Positions 6,869-14,834 of a DNA stretch of 59,297 nucleotides are shown here, piece after piece. Source of the DNA: Betaproteobacteria bacterium CG2_30_68_42. GTDB lineage: Bacteria; Pseudomonadota; Gammaproteobacteria; Burkholderiales; Rhodocyclaceae. The stretch covers positions 1 through 59,297 of the forward strand of contig MNXU01000089.1 in assembly GCA_001872285.1 (NCBI GenBank), read 5' to 3'. Below the pieces are notes generated by a model that was not told where the DNA came from, did not search any database, and saw nothing but the letters and a program-made list of their open reading frames with translations. The position numbers and the translations under genes are program-made. Each line of letters begins with the position of its first letter. The first letter of the stretch is position 1.

Positions 6869-8155
6869 TTGACGCACCCGATCGCGTCGGGACGGGCGGA
6901 GAGGAGCCGATGGCTTCTCTCCGTTTTCTTTTCGATCGCGCTCGCGGCCTGCGGTGAGCGGCCGCCGCCGAGCGCACCGGATACAGGCACGACCGCGATC
7001 AGCGACGATTCGGTGGGCGCTTTTCTGCGAGAGCACTGGTCACGGCCCCTGGCGGCACAGGGCCCCGCTCCGGAACGTTTTTCCGCCGCGGAGCGCTCGC
7101 TTGCGCCGGCCGACTGCGGCGGCTGCCACGCCGCGCAGCATGCCGACTGGAAGGCGAGCCTCCATGCGAACGCGATGGGCCCAGGCCTGATGGGGCAGCT
7201 CGTCGAGATGGATGCCGAGGATCGCGACGCGCATCAGGATTGCATCCGCTGCCACGCGCCGCTCGCCGAGCAGGCCGATGCGCTCGCCGCGGCGATCGCA
7301 GACTCCGGCAGGCGCCCGCCCGGGCACGCAAGCGCCAGGGCGCTCCACGAGGAGGGGCTCGTCTGCGCTGCCTGCCATGTGCGCGCCCACCAGCGATTCG
7401 GCCCGCCGCGGCGCGACGGCTCGGCGCCGGACGCGGCCGCCCGACCGGCGCTGCCTCACAACGGATTCACCGCTTCGCCGGCGTTCGAGGATTCGCGCTT
7501 CTGCGCCGCCTGCCACCAGTTCGAGCCCGACGGGTTCACGCTCGCGGGAAAGCTGCTGGAGAACACCTACGAGGAATGGAAGGGCTCGCGCCACGCGCGC
7601 GAGGGTCGCACCTGCCAATCCTGCCACATGCCCGAGCGCAGGCACCTGTGGCGCGGCATCCACGACCGGCAGGCGACCCGCGCCGCCCTCACGATCGAAG
7701 CGCAGCCACCGCGCATCGCCGAGGGGAAGGTGGCGGCACGGCTGCGCATCCGCAACACCGGAGCGGGCCATCACTTTCCAACCTACGTGACCCCGCGGGC
7801 CGTCGCCGAGATCTGGCAGGAGGACGCCGCGGGCAGCGCGCTGGCGAGCACCCGCGCCGAACTGGTCCTCCAGCGGCAGGTGCCGCTCGACCTCTCGCGC
7901 GAGATCAGCGATACGCGCATCCCCGCCGACGGCGAGGCGCTGCTGGACTACGCGCGAGCGCGCCACCCGCGCGCGGCGGTGCTGCGGCTGCGCCTGCGCA
8001 TCGAGCCCGACGCTTTCTACGCCGATCTGTACCGCAGTCTCCTCGAGGAGGACGGTGCCGGGCGGGGCCGCGCGATGATCCGCGCTGCGCTCGGTCGCGC
8101 CGAGGCCTCCGCCTTCGTAGCCTGGGAAGCGCGCAAGCCGCTGCCCGCGCCATGA
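6869..8155 (+). CDS. Pentahaem cytochrome c lipoprotein (c554-like)
   Basis: About 428 residues. TTG at 6869 is the only plausible start placing a signal before the lipobox LAAC (WLLSVFFSIALAACGERPPP). Five CxxCH haem motifs are visible: CGGCH, CIRCH, CAACH, a second CAACH (RFCAACHQ) and CQSCH, all in the first two thirds, in the pattern of cytochrome c554-type multihaem domains. The last ~150 residues (KVAARLRIRNTGAGHHFPTY) look like a beta-rich C-terminal domain. Likely a lipid-anchored electron-transfer or redox protein outside the inner membrane; the substrate is unknown. Its stop overlaps the next ATG (ATGA). Confidence 0.82.
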   Translation: MTHPIASGRAERSRWLLSVFFSIALAACGERPPPSAPDTGTTAISDDSVGAFLREHWSRPLAAQGPAPERFSAAERSLAPADCGGCHAAQHADWKASLHANAMGPGLMGQLVEMDAEDRDAHQDCIRCHAPLAEQADALAAAIADSGRRPPGHASARALHEEGLVCAACHVRAHQRFGPPRRDGSAPDAAARPALPHNGFTASPAFEDSRFCAACHQFEPDGFTLAGKLLENTYEEWKGSRHAREGRTCQSCHMPERRHLWRGIHDRQATRAALTIEAQPPRIAEGKVAARLRIRNTGAGHHFPTYVTPRAVAEIWQEDAAGSALASTRAELVLQRQVPLDLSREISDTRIPADGEALLDYARARHPRAAVLRLRLRIEPDAFYADLYRSLLEEDGAGRGRAMIRAALGRAEASAFVAWEARKPLPAP

Positions 8156-9000
8156 ACGGGTGGATCCGCAGCGCGATCGGTGCCGCCCTGCTCGCCACGG
8201 GCCTGGCGGCGCAGGCGGCCGTTGAGCCCGAGACGGTCCAGGTTCCCGCCGGCTCCTTCGTGATGGGCTCGGACCGCGCCGAGCGCGAAGCCGCCTACCG
8301 CCTCGACGAGGCCGCCTACGGCGCACGGACGACGCGCACGCAACGCTGGTACGAGAACGAGCGCCCACGCCAGCGTGCGCGAATCGATGCCTTCGCGATC
8401 CTGGCGGTGCCGGTCACCAACGCGCAGTACGCCACCTTCGTCCGCGCCACCGGTCACCGCGCACCCGACGTGAGCGAAGCGGAGTGGATACGCTCCGGCT
8501 TGGCCCACGCCTGGGCGGCGACGCGCCGCTTCGCGTGGAGCGGCGGCGCTCCGCCGGCCGGCCGCGAGGAGCATCCGGTGGTGCTGGTCGACCTCGAGGA
8601 CGCGCGGGCGTATGCCGGATGGCTTTCCGCGCAGACCGGCCGATCGTGGCGCCTGCCGGCGGAGGTGGAATGGGAGAAGGCGGCGCGCGGCGAGGACGGC
8701 CGGCGTTTTCCCTGGGGCAAGAGGTGGAATGCGCGGCGGCTGAACAGCGCCGATGCCGGACCGTTCGATACCGTTCCGGTCGGCCGTTTCCCGGAGGGCG
8801 CGAGCCCATTCGGCATGCTCGATGCGGCGGGCCAGGTCTTCGAATGGACATCCACCACGACCGGTGACGGGCGCTCGATCGTCAAGGGCGGCTCGTGGGA
8901 CGACCGCGGCTGCGGCGTATGCCGGCCCGCGGCACGCCACGGCCGCCCGCCCGACCTGCGCCACATCCTGATCGGCTTCCGGCTGGTGCGCGAGCCATGA
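8152..9000 (+). CDS. Secreted formylglycine-generating-enzyme-like protein
   Basis: 282 residues with a signal peptide (about 1-22, ending LAAQA). The SUMF1/FGE-type C-lectin fold is clear: VPAGSFVMGSD, VTNAQYATFV, VSWxDA-like VLVDLEDARAYAGWL, WRLPAEVEWEKAARG, FPWG, and KGGSWDD. True FGEs use a conserved Cys pair near the C-terminus to oxidise sulfatase cysteines. Here the region reads DRGCGVCRPAARH, with the Cys residues only two apart, so catalysis of that kind is uncertain. No sulfatase is nearby. It is translationally coupled on both sides, to the pentahaem cytochrome and the YedE transporter, and could act on the Cys-rich peptide of the operon (inference). Confidence 0.8.
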   Translation: MNGWIRSAIGAALLATGLAAQAAVEPETVQVPAGSFVMGSDRAEREAAYRLDEAAYGARTTRTQRWYENERPRQRARIDAFAILAVPVTNAQYATFVRATGHRAPDVSEAEWIRSGLAHAWAATRRFAWSGGAPPAGREEHPVVLVDLEDARAYAGWLSAQTGRSWRLPAEVEWEKAARGEDGRRFPWGKRWNARRLNSADAGPFDTVPVGRFPEGASPFGMLDAAGQVFEWTSTTTGDGRSIVKGGSWDDRGCGVCRPAARHGRPPDLRHILIGFRLVREP

Positions 9001-10172
9001 ACGCGCGCGGGAATCCGGTCCTTTCCGCGCCAGGGGCATCGCCCGCCGGCGCGGCAAGCGACGGTTGGGCACGCGCGCAGCGGGGCATCCTCGCAGCGGT
9101 CGCCGTGCTGGTGGCCGCGGTGGCCGTTCAGGCGGCCCCGGGCGGCTGGCGTCTCGCCGCGCTGTTCGGGGTGGGCATCCTGCTCGGCGTGACCCTGCAC
9201 CAGTTCTCCTTCGGTTTCACCAGCGCGTACCGCCGGTGGATCGTGAATGGCGACACGCGCGGCGTGCGCGCGCAGCTCCTGATGCTCGCGCTGGCCACCC
9301 TGCTGTTCGCCCCGCTGCTCGCGGCCGGGGAAGCCTTCGGCTATCCGCTCGGCGGAGCGAACGCACCGCTCGGCGTGCAGGTCGTCGCGGGCGCTTTCCT
9401 GTTCGGCATCGGCATGCAGCTCGGCGGCGGATGCGGCTCGGGCACCTTGTACGCGGCCGGCGGTGGCAGCCCGCGCATGCTGGTCGTGCTCGCGGCGTTC
9501 TGCGCCGGATCGTTCTGGGCGAGCCTGCACATGGGCTGGTGGCAGGCGACCCCGTCCTGGGGCGAACTCGCACTCGGCGAACTCGTCGGCTGGGGAACGG
9601 CCGCCGGCGTCCAGACTGCCGTACTGATGGCCGCATTCTTCCTGCTGCGGCGCCGGGATTCCAGCCGCGATGCCGCCGGCGTCGATCCGCTGATGATCGG
9701 CGGCGTGGCGCTCGCGCTGCTGAACGCGGCCACGCTGATCCTCGCCGGCCATCCGTGGAGCATCACCTGGGGCTATACGCTGTGGGGTGCGAAGACCGCG
9801 GCAACCCTCGGCTGGCAGGCGGCGGACGGCTTCTGGACGGCGCCCTTCCAGAGCGCGGCGCTCGCCGCGAACGTGCTCCACGACGTCACCTCGCTCATGG
9901 ACGTCGGCGTCCTGCTCGGTGCCGCCACGAGCGCTGCGCTGGCTGGCCGCTTCTCGCCGCAGTGGCGCATCCCGCCGCGCTCGCTCGCCGCGGCGCTCCT
10001 CGGCGGCGTACTGATGGGCTACGGCGCGCGCATCGCCTTCGGCTGCAATGTCGGTGCGTTCTTCTCCGGCGTCGCCTCCACCAGCCTGCACGGCTGGCTG
10101 TGGATCGCCGCCGCGCTCGCAGGCTGCCGGATCGGCGTCCGCCTGCGCCCGCGCTTCGGACTGACCAACTGA
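8997..10172 (+). CDS. YeeE/YedE-family sulfur-compound transporter
   Basis: 391 residues with about 9-10 transmembrane segments. The duplicated YeeE/YedE motifs are present: FLFGIGMQLGGGCGSGTLYA in the first half and GYGARIAFGCNVGAFFSGVA in the second, each with the cysteine found in the TsuA thiosulfate channel. This predicts import of thiosulfate or a related sulfur or selenium species across the inner membrane. The ATG overlaps the FGE-like stop. It is the last gene of the operon and is followed by MITE copy 2. Linkage of a thiosulfate-channel homologue to a multihaem cytochrome and a Cys-repeat peptide is unusual. Confidence 0.85.
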   Translation: MNARGNPVLSAPGASPAGAASDGWARAQRGILAAVAVLVAAVAVQAAPGGWRLAALFGVGILLGVTLHQFSFGFTSAYRRWIVNGDTRGVRAQLLMLALATLLFAPLLAAGEAFGYPLGGANAPLGVQVVAGAFLFGIGMQLGGGCGSGTLYAAGGGSPRMLVVLAAFCAGSFWASLHMGWWQATPSWGELALGELVGWGTAAGVQTAVLMAAFFLLRRRDSSRDAAGVDPLMIGGVALALLNAATLILAGHPWSITWGYTLWGAKTAATLGWQAADGFWTAPFQSAALAANVLHDVTSLMDVGVLLGAATSAALAGRFSPQWRIPPRSLAAALLGGVLMGYGARIAFGCNVGAFFSGVASTSLHGWLWIAAALAGCRIGVRLRPRFGLTN

Positions 10173-10191
10173 AACTCCGGGGTCAAACTCC

Positions 10192-10296
10192 GGGGTCAGT
10201 TCTTTACTTTATAGTCGCAATGACAAAGAGATTACTGGCGCCGCGGTCGACGATGAGGCGGCGCGAGACCGCGCTATAAAGTAAAGAACTGACCCC
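10192..10296 (+). repeat. MITE/REPIN element, type A copy 2
   Basis: The same inverted termini as copy 1 (ggggtcagttctttacttta and its complement), 105 bp in all. The core ACGATGAGGCGGCGCGAG matches copy 1 in orientation. A partial duplicate of the terminus (ggggtcaaactc) stands immediately upstream at about 10180. It sits between the convergent yedE-type gene and terC, where it could serve as a two-way terminator. Confidence 0.82.
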
Positions 10297-10302
10297 AAGG
10301 AT

Positions 10303-11043
10303 TCAGCGGAGCGGCTTGTGCAGCCTGACCGGCTCGGCGCGGATTCGGCGCATGCGAAGGTTGAGCATCTCGACGGCGACCGAAAAAGCCATCGCGAAAT
10401 AGATGTAGCCCTTCGGAACATGCACGTCGAAGCCTTCGGCGATGAGCGTGACGCCGACCAGGATCAGGAACGAAAGCGCGAGGATCTTGATCGTCGGATG
10501 CTCGTCGACGAACTCCCCGATCGGCTTCGCAGCCATCAACATCACCACGACCGCGAGCACGATGGCGACCGCCATGATGGAGACCTGCTCGATCAATCCG
10601 ACGGCAGTGATCACGGAATCGAGCGAGAACACGACGTCCAGGATCGCGATCTGCGCCAGCACCATTCCCAGGCTGGCGGCGGCGACCGCGCCTGGGCGCT
10701 CTTCCGCACCTTCCAGGCTGTCGTGGATTTCATGCGTGGCCTTGGCGAGAAGAAACAGCCCGCCCCCGATCAGCACCACGTCGCGCCCCGAGATCGCCTC
10801 GCCGAGGACCGTAAACCACGGCGCGGTCAAGCCCATCACCCAGGAAATGGAGAACAGCAAGGCCAGGCGCGCGACCATGGCGAGACCCAGGCCGAGGCGC
10901 CGCGCGAGGGCGTGCTGATGCCGCGGAAGGCGCCCCACGAGGATCGAGATGAAGATGATGTTGTCGATGCCCAACACGATCTCGAGCGCCGTCAGCGTGC
11001 CCAGCGCGATCCACGCCTCCGGACTCGAAAGCCATTCGAACAT
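10303..11043 (-). CDS. TerC-family membrane protein
   Basis: 246 residues with about seven transmembrane helices. TerC family hallmarks include EIVLGIDNIIFISIL and ILDVVFSLDSVITAVG, with acidic residues inside helices suited to metal ion transport. Members are linked to tellurite resistance and manganese export during membrane protein metalation. It ends 7 bp from MITE copy 2 and starts 20 bp from MITE copy 3, so its promoter must lie in or beyond that element, or it is read through from gst. Confidence 0.88.
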   Translation of the reverse strand: MFEWLSSPEAWIALGTLTALEIVLGIDNIIFISILVGRLPRHQHALARRLGLGLAMVARLALLFSISWVMGLTAPWFTVLGEAISGRDVVLIGGGLFLLAKATHEIHDSLEGAEERPGAVAAASLGMVLAQIAILDVVFSLDSVITAVGLIEQVSIMAVAIVLAVVVMLMAAKPIGEFVDEHPTIKILALSFLILVGVTLIAEGFDVHVPKGYIYFAMAFSVAVEMLNLRMRRIRAEPVRLHKPLR

Positions 11044-11062
11044 CGGTCACCGCTCCGCGAGC

Positions 11063-11167
11063 AGGGTCAGTTCTTTACTTTATAGTGCGGGCGCGCGGCG
11101 GCGCCTCGTTTGCGCCGGGTGCGCCGATGCCATGGTCATTCACACTATAAATTAAAGAACTGACCCC
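11063..11167 (-). repeat. MITE/REPIN element, type A copy 3 (reverse orientation)
   Basis: Termini agggtcagttctttacttta and, at the right, ttaaagaactgacccc. The reverse complement aligns with copies 1 and 2 in the core (AATGACCATGGCATC, CGAGGCGCCGCC), so this copy is inverted. One mismatch (attaaag instead of gtaaag) makes the stop codon of gst (11152-11154). Confidence 0.8.
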
Positions 11168-11790
11168 GAGGATGAGGGCCGCGCGGCGGCGCGTCCATGC
11201 CAGGCCCGCAGCGCGGCGCATTCCTCGGGCATGGCGAGTTTGACCCGCTGCGCGAAATCGCAGACCACGAGCGCCGAAATGTCGACCATGGTGAATGCAT
11301 CGCCCGCGACCCAGGCGTTCGCGCCGAGCTGCCGGTCGAGCAGAGCCCAGAACTGCCCGATCCGCCGGCGGCCGCGTTCGGCGAGCGCCGGGATCTGTTC
11401 GAAGGCGTCCGGCCCCGGCAGGGCGCGATCCTTGAATCCGGGGAAGGAGTTGCGGAGCACCTCGGCCACGGACAGGAAACCCAGATCCTCGATCCAGTGG
11501 TTCCATTGCAGTACCAGCGCACGCTCCTTCGGCGTGCGGCCCATGAGCGAGGGCTGCGGGTAGACCGAATCAAGGTAGTCGCAGATGGCGACCGTCTCGG
11601 TGAGGCAGGTACCGTCATCCAGCTCCAGCACAGGCACGGTGCAGCGCGGGTTCTTCGCGCGGAAGGCCTCGCCGAGCTGCTCGCCGGAGCGCAGATCGAC
11701 CTGCACGACCGGAATCTCGACGCCCTTCTCGGCGATAAAGATGCGCACGCGGCGCGGGCTGGGGGCGGTGGCGCAGTCGTAGAACTTCAT
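11152..11790 (-). CDS. Glutathione S-transferase family protein
   Basis: 212 residues. The N-terminal thioredoxin-like domain (MKFYDCATAPSPRRVRIFIA, then NPRCTVPVLELDDGTCLTET) has the cis-Pro and the E-T/S glutathione contact; the C-terminal all-alpha domain follows (WNHWIEDLGFLS through MVDISALVVCDF). It probably conjugates or reduces electrophiles with glutathione in the cytosol. The ATG at 11788-11790 follows a GGGAGAAG ribosome site. The last four residues (GSVL) and the stop come from the MITE, so the native C-terminus was replaced. nudF starts upstream with a 28-bp gap. Confidence 0.9.
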   Translation of the reverse strand: MKFYDCATAPSPRRVRIFIAEKGVEIPVVQVDLRSGEQLGEAFRAKNPRCTVPVLELDDGTCLTETVAICDYLDSVYPQPSLMGRTPKERALVLQWNHWIEDLGFLSVAEVLRNSFPGFKDRALPGPDAFEQIPALAERGRRRIGQFWALLDRQLGANAWVAGDAFTMVDISALVVCDFAQRVKLAMPEECAALRAWHGRAAARPSSSGSVL

Positions 11791-11818
11791 TCGCTTCTCC
11801 CTCGTTGGGAACCCGGCC

Positions 11819-12433
11819 TCAGGATACGCACCAGCGGCGGCGCAGCTCCTCGCGGTTCGCTGCCAGCCATTGCAGCGCGATGATCGGCCACGCCGCCTGG
11901 ATCCGTCCTGCGGCCAGCAGGGCGAGGGCCTCCGGCGCCGGCATCGCCAGCACGCGGATGTCCTCGCCCTCGCGGGCCAGCCCGTGGATGCCGCCGGCAT
12001 GCGTCGCATCGACCCGCCCGCAGAACAGATGGGAGCGCTCCGAGGATTTGGCCGGACTCGCATAGAACCGCGCGACCGGCACCAGCTCGCCGATCGCGCA
12101 GCCGGCCTCCTCGAGCGCCTCGCGCCGCGCGACCTGCTCGGGCGTCTCGCCCGGCTCGATCAGGCCGGCCACGACTTCGATCATCCAGGCGCCTGCGGGA
12201 TCGTCGAGGGCGCCGACGCGAAACTGTTCGATCAGCACCACTTCGTCGCGCGCCGGGTCGTAGGGCAGCACCGCCGCGACGTCGCCCCGCTCGACGCGCT
12301 CGCGCACCAGCACCGGACCCATTCCGCCGGCATGCAGGCTGTGGCGCAACCGCAGCCGCTCGAGGCGGAAGAATCCCTCGTAGCAGGTCTCGGACTGAAT
12401 GACCTCGACGCGACGCTCGTTCACTTTCCTCAC
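11819..12433 (-). CDS. nudF: NUDIX hydrolase, ADP-ribose pyrophosphatase type
   Basis: 204 residues. The Nudix box [20 protein letters not shown] (about 90-109) fits GX5EX7REUXEEXGU. The N-terminal strand section and [16 protein letters not shown] context match ADP-ribose pyrophosphatases, which cleave ADP-ribose to AMP and ribose 5-phosphate in the cytosol. It diverges from pgm and is followed 28 bp later by gst. Confidence 0.88.
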   Translation of the reverse strand: MRKVNERRVEVIQSETCYEGFFRLERLRLRHSLHAGGMGPVLVRERVERGDVAAVLPYDPARDEVVLIEQFRVGALDDPAGAWMIEVVAGLIEPGETPEQVARREALEEAGCAIGELVPVARFYASPAKSSERSHLFCGRVDATHAGGIHGLAREGEDIRVLAMPAPEALALLAAGRIQAAWPIIALQWLAANREELRRRWCVS

Positions 12434-12491
12434 CCCACGGATCGGTCCGGAAACGCTAACATCAAATCGATACTCTCATGCGGAGCCCACC

Positions 12492-14120
12492 ATGACCCAC
12501 CCACTCGCCGGAACGCCGGTTCCGGACTCGATGCGGATCGATCCGGATGCACTCGAGCGTGATTACCATCTTATCAGGCCGGATGCCGCCGACCCACTGC
12601 AGCGCGTCACCTTCGGCACCAGCGGCCATCGCGGCAGCCCCGCCAAAGCGAGCTTCAACGAGGATCACATCCTCGCCATCACCCAGGCGATCTGCGAATT
12701 CCGGCGCAAGGAAGGCATCGACGGCCCACTGTACCTGGGGCGGGACACGCACGCGCTCTCCGCGCCCGCGCAGCGCACCGCGATCGGGGTGCTGGCCGCG
12801 AACGGCGTCGCGTTCGTTCTCCAGGAGGGCGGCCGCTATACTCCGACGCCCGTCATCTCGCACGCCATCCTCGCCCACGCCGGCGCCGCCCGCGCCGATG
12901 GCATCGTCATCACGCCCTCGCACAATCCGCCCGAGGACGGCGGCTTCAAGTACAACCCGCCGGACGGCGGCCCGGCCGACACCGCAATCACCCGCCGGAT
13001 CGAGGAGCGAGCCAACGCGCTGCTCGAATCCGGGCTGGCCGACGTGCGGCGCATGCCCTACCGCGACGCGCTCGCAGCCGCACGTTACGCCGATTTCGCC
13101 GCCGAATACATCGCGGATCTCGGCAGCGTGGTGGACATGGAAGCGATCCGCAAAGCGGGCGTGCGCATCGGCGTCGACCCGATGGGCGGGGCGGCGGTCG
13201 AGTATTGGCCGCGCATCGCCCGCGCCTGGAACCTCGCTCTCGAGCTCGTCAATGCGCGCGTGGATCCGGCCTTCGGCTTCATGACCCTGGACCACGACGG
13301 CAGGATACGCATGGACTGTTCCAGCCCCTACGCGATGGCGAGCCTGCTGGGCCTGAAGGATCGCTACGACATCGCCTGGGGCAACGATCCCGACGCCGAC
13401 CGCCACGGCATCGTGACGCCGGGCGCGGGATTGATGAACCCCAACCATTACCTCGCGGTGGCGATCGACTACCTGCTCGCGCACCGCCCCGGCTGGCCGC
13501 GCGGGGCCGCCGTAGGCAAGACCCTGGTGTCGAGCTCGATGATCGATCGCGTGGCCGCGCACCGCGGCGCGCGGCTCGTCGAAGTGCCGGTTGGCTTCAA
13601 GTGGTTCGCGCCGGGCCTGCTCGCGGGTTCGCTGTGCTTCGGCGGCGAGGAGAGCGCAGGTGCGAGCCTCCTGCGCCGCGACGGCACGGTGTGGACGACC
13701 GACAAGGACGGGATCGTGCTGGGCTTGCTCGCGGCGGAGATCACTGCGGTCACCGGGCTCGACCCCGGCACCTGTTACGAGGCGCTCGCGGCGAAGCACG
13801 GCGCGACCCACTACACGCGCATCGACGCCCCGGCCTCCCCCGCGCAGAAGAAGGCGCTCGGTGCGCTCGCGGCCGAGTCGGTGCGCGCGACGCATCTCGC
13901 GGGCGACGAGATCCTCGCGCGCCTCACCCGCGCACCGGGCAACGATGCACCGATCGGGGGGCTCAAGGTGGTCACGGCCGGCGGCTGGTTCGCCGCGCGT
14001 CCCTCGGGCACCGAGAACCTCTACAAGCTCTACGCCGAGAGCATGCGCAGCGAAGCGCACCTGGCGAGAATCGTGGAGGAAGCGCAAGCGATCGTGGATG
14101 CGGCGCTTTCCGGGCGCTGA
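12492..14120 (+). CDS. pgm: Phosphoglucomutase (alpha-D-glucose phosphate-specific)
   Basis: 542 residues, usual for the bacterial Pgm family. FGTSGHRG (41-48) lies near the N-terminus, the phosphoserine loop TPSHNP is at 141-146 (S143), the metal loop reads DPDADRHG, and the sugar loop GGEESAG and phosphate loop RPSGTEN follow in order. It interconverts glucose 1- and 6-phosphate, feeding glycogen or polysaccharide synthesis. A GATACT -10-like motif lies about 20 nt before the start. It ends 18 bp from the convergent lexA stop. Confidence 0.93.
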   Translation: MTHPLAGTPVPDSMRIDPDALERDYHLIRPDAADPLQRVTFGTSGHRGSPAKASFNEDHILAITQAICEFRRKEGIDGPLYLGRDTHALSAPAQRTAIGVLAANGVAFVLQEGGRYTPTPVISHAILAHAGAARADGIVITPSHNPPEDGGFKYNPPDGGPADTAITRRIEERANALLESGLADVRRMPYRDALAAARYADFAAEYIADLGSVVDMEAIRKAGVRIGVDPMGGAAVEYWPRIARAWNLALELVNARVDPAFGFMTLDHDGRIRMDCSSPYAMASLLGLKDRYDIAWGNDPDADRHGIVTPGAGLMNPNHYLAVAIDYLLAHRPGWPRGAAVGKTLVSSSMIDRVAAHRGARLVEVPVGFKWFAPGLLAGSLCFGGEESAGASLLRRDGTVWTTDKDGIVLGLLAAEITAVTGLDPGTCYEALAAKHGATHYTRIDAPASPAQKKALGALAAESVRATHLAGDEILARLTRAPGNDAPIGGLKVVTAGGWFAARPSGTENLYKLYAESMRSEAHLARIVEEAQAIVDAALSGR

Positions 14121-14138
14121 TGCGGGAGCGCTGCACGC

Positions 14139-14738
14139 TCAGCGGCAGGCGCGCATGAGACCGGTCACCACGCCCTGCACCGCGACCTGTTCCGGGCGCA
14201 GCCGCAGGGGCTCGAAGGCGGGATTGGCCGGATGCAGGATCACCTCTCCGGGGCGCTGCTCGATGCGCTTGAGGGTTGCCTCGGCGCCGTCGATCAGCGC
14301 AACCACGATCTCGCCGTTGCGCGCATGCGAACGCGCCTCGATGACGACGAGATCGCCGTCGAGAATACCCTCGTCGCGCATCGAATCTCCGCGCACATCG
14401 AGCACGTAACAGCGCCCGCGCCCGCGCAGGAAGTCCGGCACCTCGACCGCACGGGCATCCGGGATCGCCTCGATCGGGCGCCCCGCGGCGATGCGCCCGA
14501 GCAGGGGCAGCCCCGCCTGCTCGCGCGCGGTGAGCCGGATGCCGCGCCTGCGCTGCTCCATCGGCTCGACCAGTGCCGCCTGGACGAGCGCGCGCACATG
14601 CTTGTGAAGCGAGCCGCGCGAGGAAAGCCCCATCGCGGCCGCCAGCTCGTCGAGGCTCGGCGGGTGCGGGAACTCCTCCCGGTGCGTGACCAGGAATTCG
14701 TAGACCGCCTGCTGGCGGCGGGTGAGCGGCGCGGACAT
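14139..14738 (-). CDS. lexA: LexA repressor
   Basis: 199 residues. The winged-helix domain (1-70) is followed by the self-cleaving peptidase: cleavage site A85-G86 in GRIAAGRP, nucleophile S119 (RGDSM) and K157 (EATLKRI). It should repress SOS genes until RecA filaments trigger cleavage. The DNA-recognition helix SSRGSLHKHVRAL differs from the E. coli type, so the operator may differ too; no CTGT-N8-ACAG is seen nearby. It diverges from mrfA-mrfB across 96 bp that hold a GAAC-N7-GAAC repeat. Confidence 0.93.
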   Translation of the reverse strand: MSAPLTRRQQAVYEFLVTHREEFPHPPSLDELAAAMGLSSRGSLHKHVRALVQAALVEPMEQRRRGIRLTAREQAGLPLLGRIAAGRPIEAIPDARAVEVPDFLRGRGRCYVLDVRGDSMRDEGILDGDLVVIEARSHARNGEIVVALIDGAEATLKRIEQRPGEVILHPANPAFEPLRLRPEQVAVQGVVTGLMRACR

Positions 14739-14804
14739 GGCACGGAAAAGAGAAATGGAAAATGGCTTGCGGCCCCGAATCCGTTTCTATACTATCATCA
14801 CCGA

Positions 14805-14819
14805 GAACGAATGGAGAAC
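14805..14819 (+). promoter_or_regulatory. Candidate LexA operator (GAAC-N7-GAAC) before mrfA
   Basis: GAAC (14805-14808), 7 nt, GAAC (14816-14819) is the complement of the alphaproteobacterial LexA box GTTC-N7-GTTC. It sits 15 nt before the mrfA ATG and just after a TATACT -10-like motif (about 14788), a position suited to repression. Its use by this LexA is inference only. Confidence 0.4.
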
Positions 14820-14834
14820 GGGAGGATCGCCGCC

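Noticed and set aside
12462-14087. A 541-codon frame antisense to pgm
   Set aside because: Shadow of the real pgm gene, no recognisable motif and atypical composition.
14232-14834. Upstream extension of the mrfA frame over lexA
   Set aside because: It is antisense to lexA and lacks similarity. ATG 14835 has a ribosome site and starts the MrfA homology.
14739-14834. Enterobacterial LexA box CTGT-N8-ACAG between lexA and mrfA
   Set aside because: Not present; only the GAAC-N7-GAAC repeat is seen, kept as a separate low-confidence feature.
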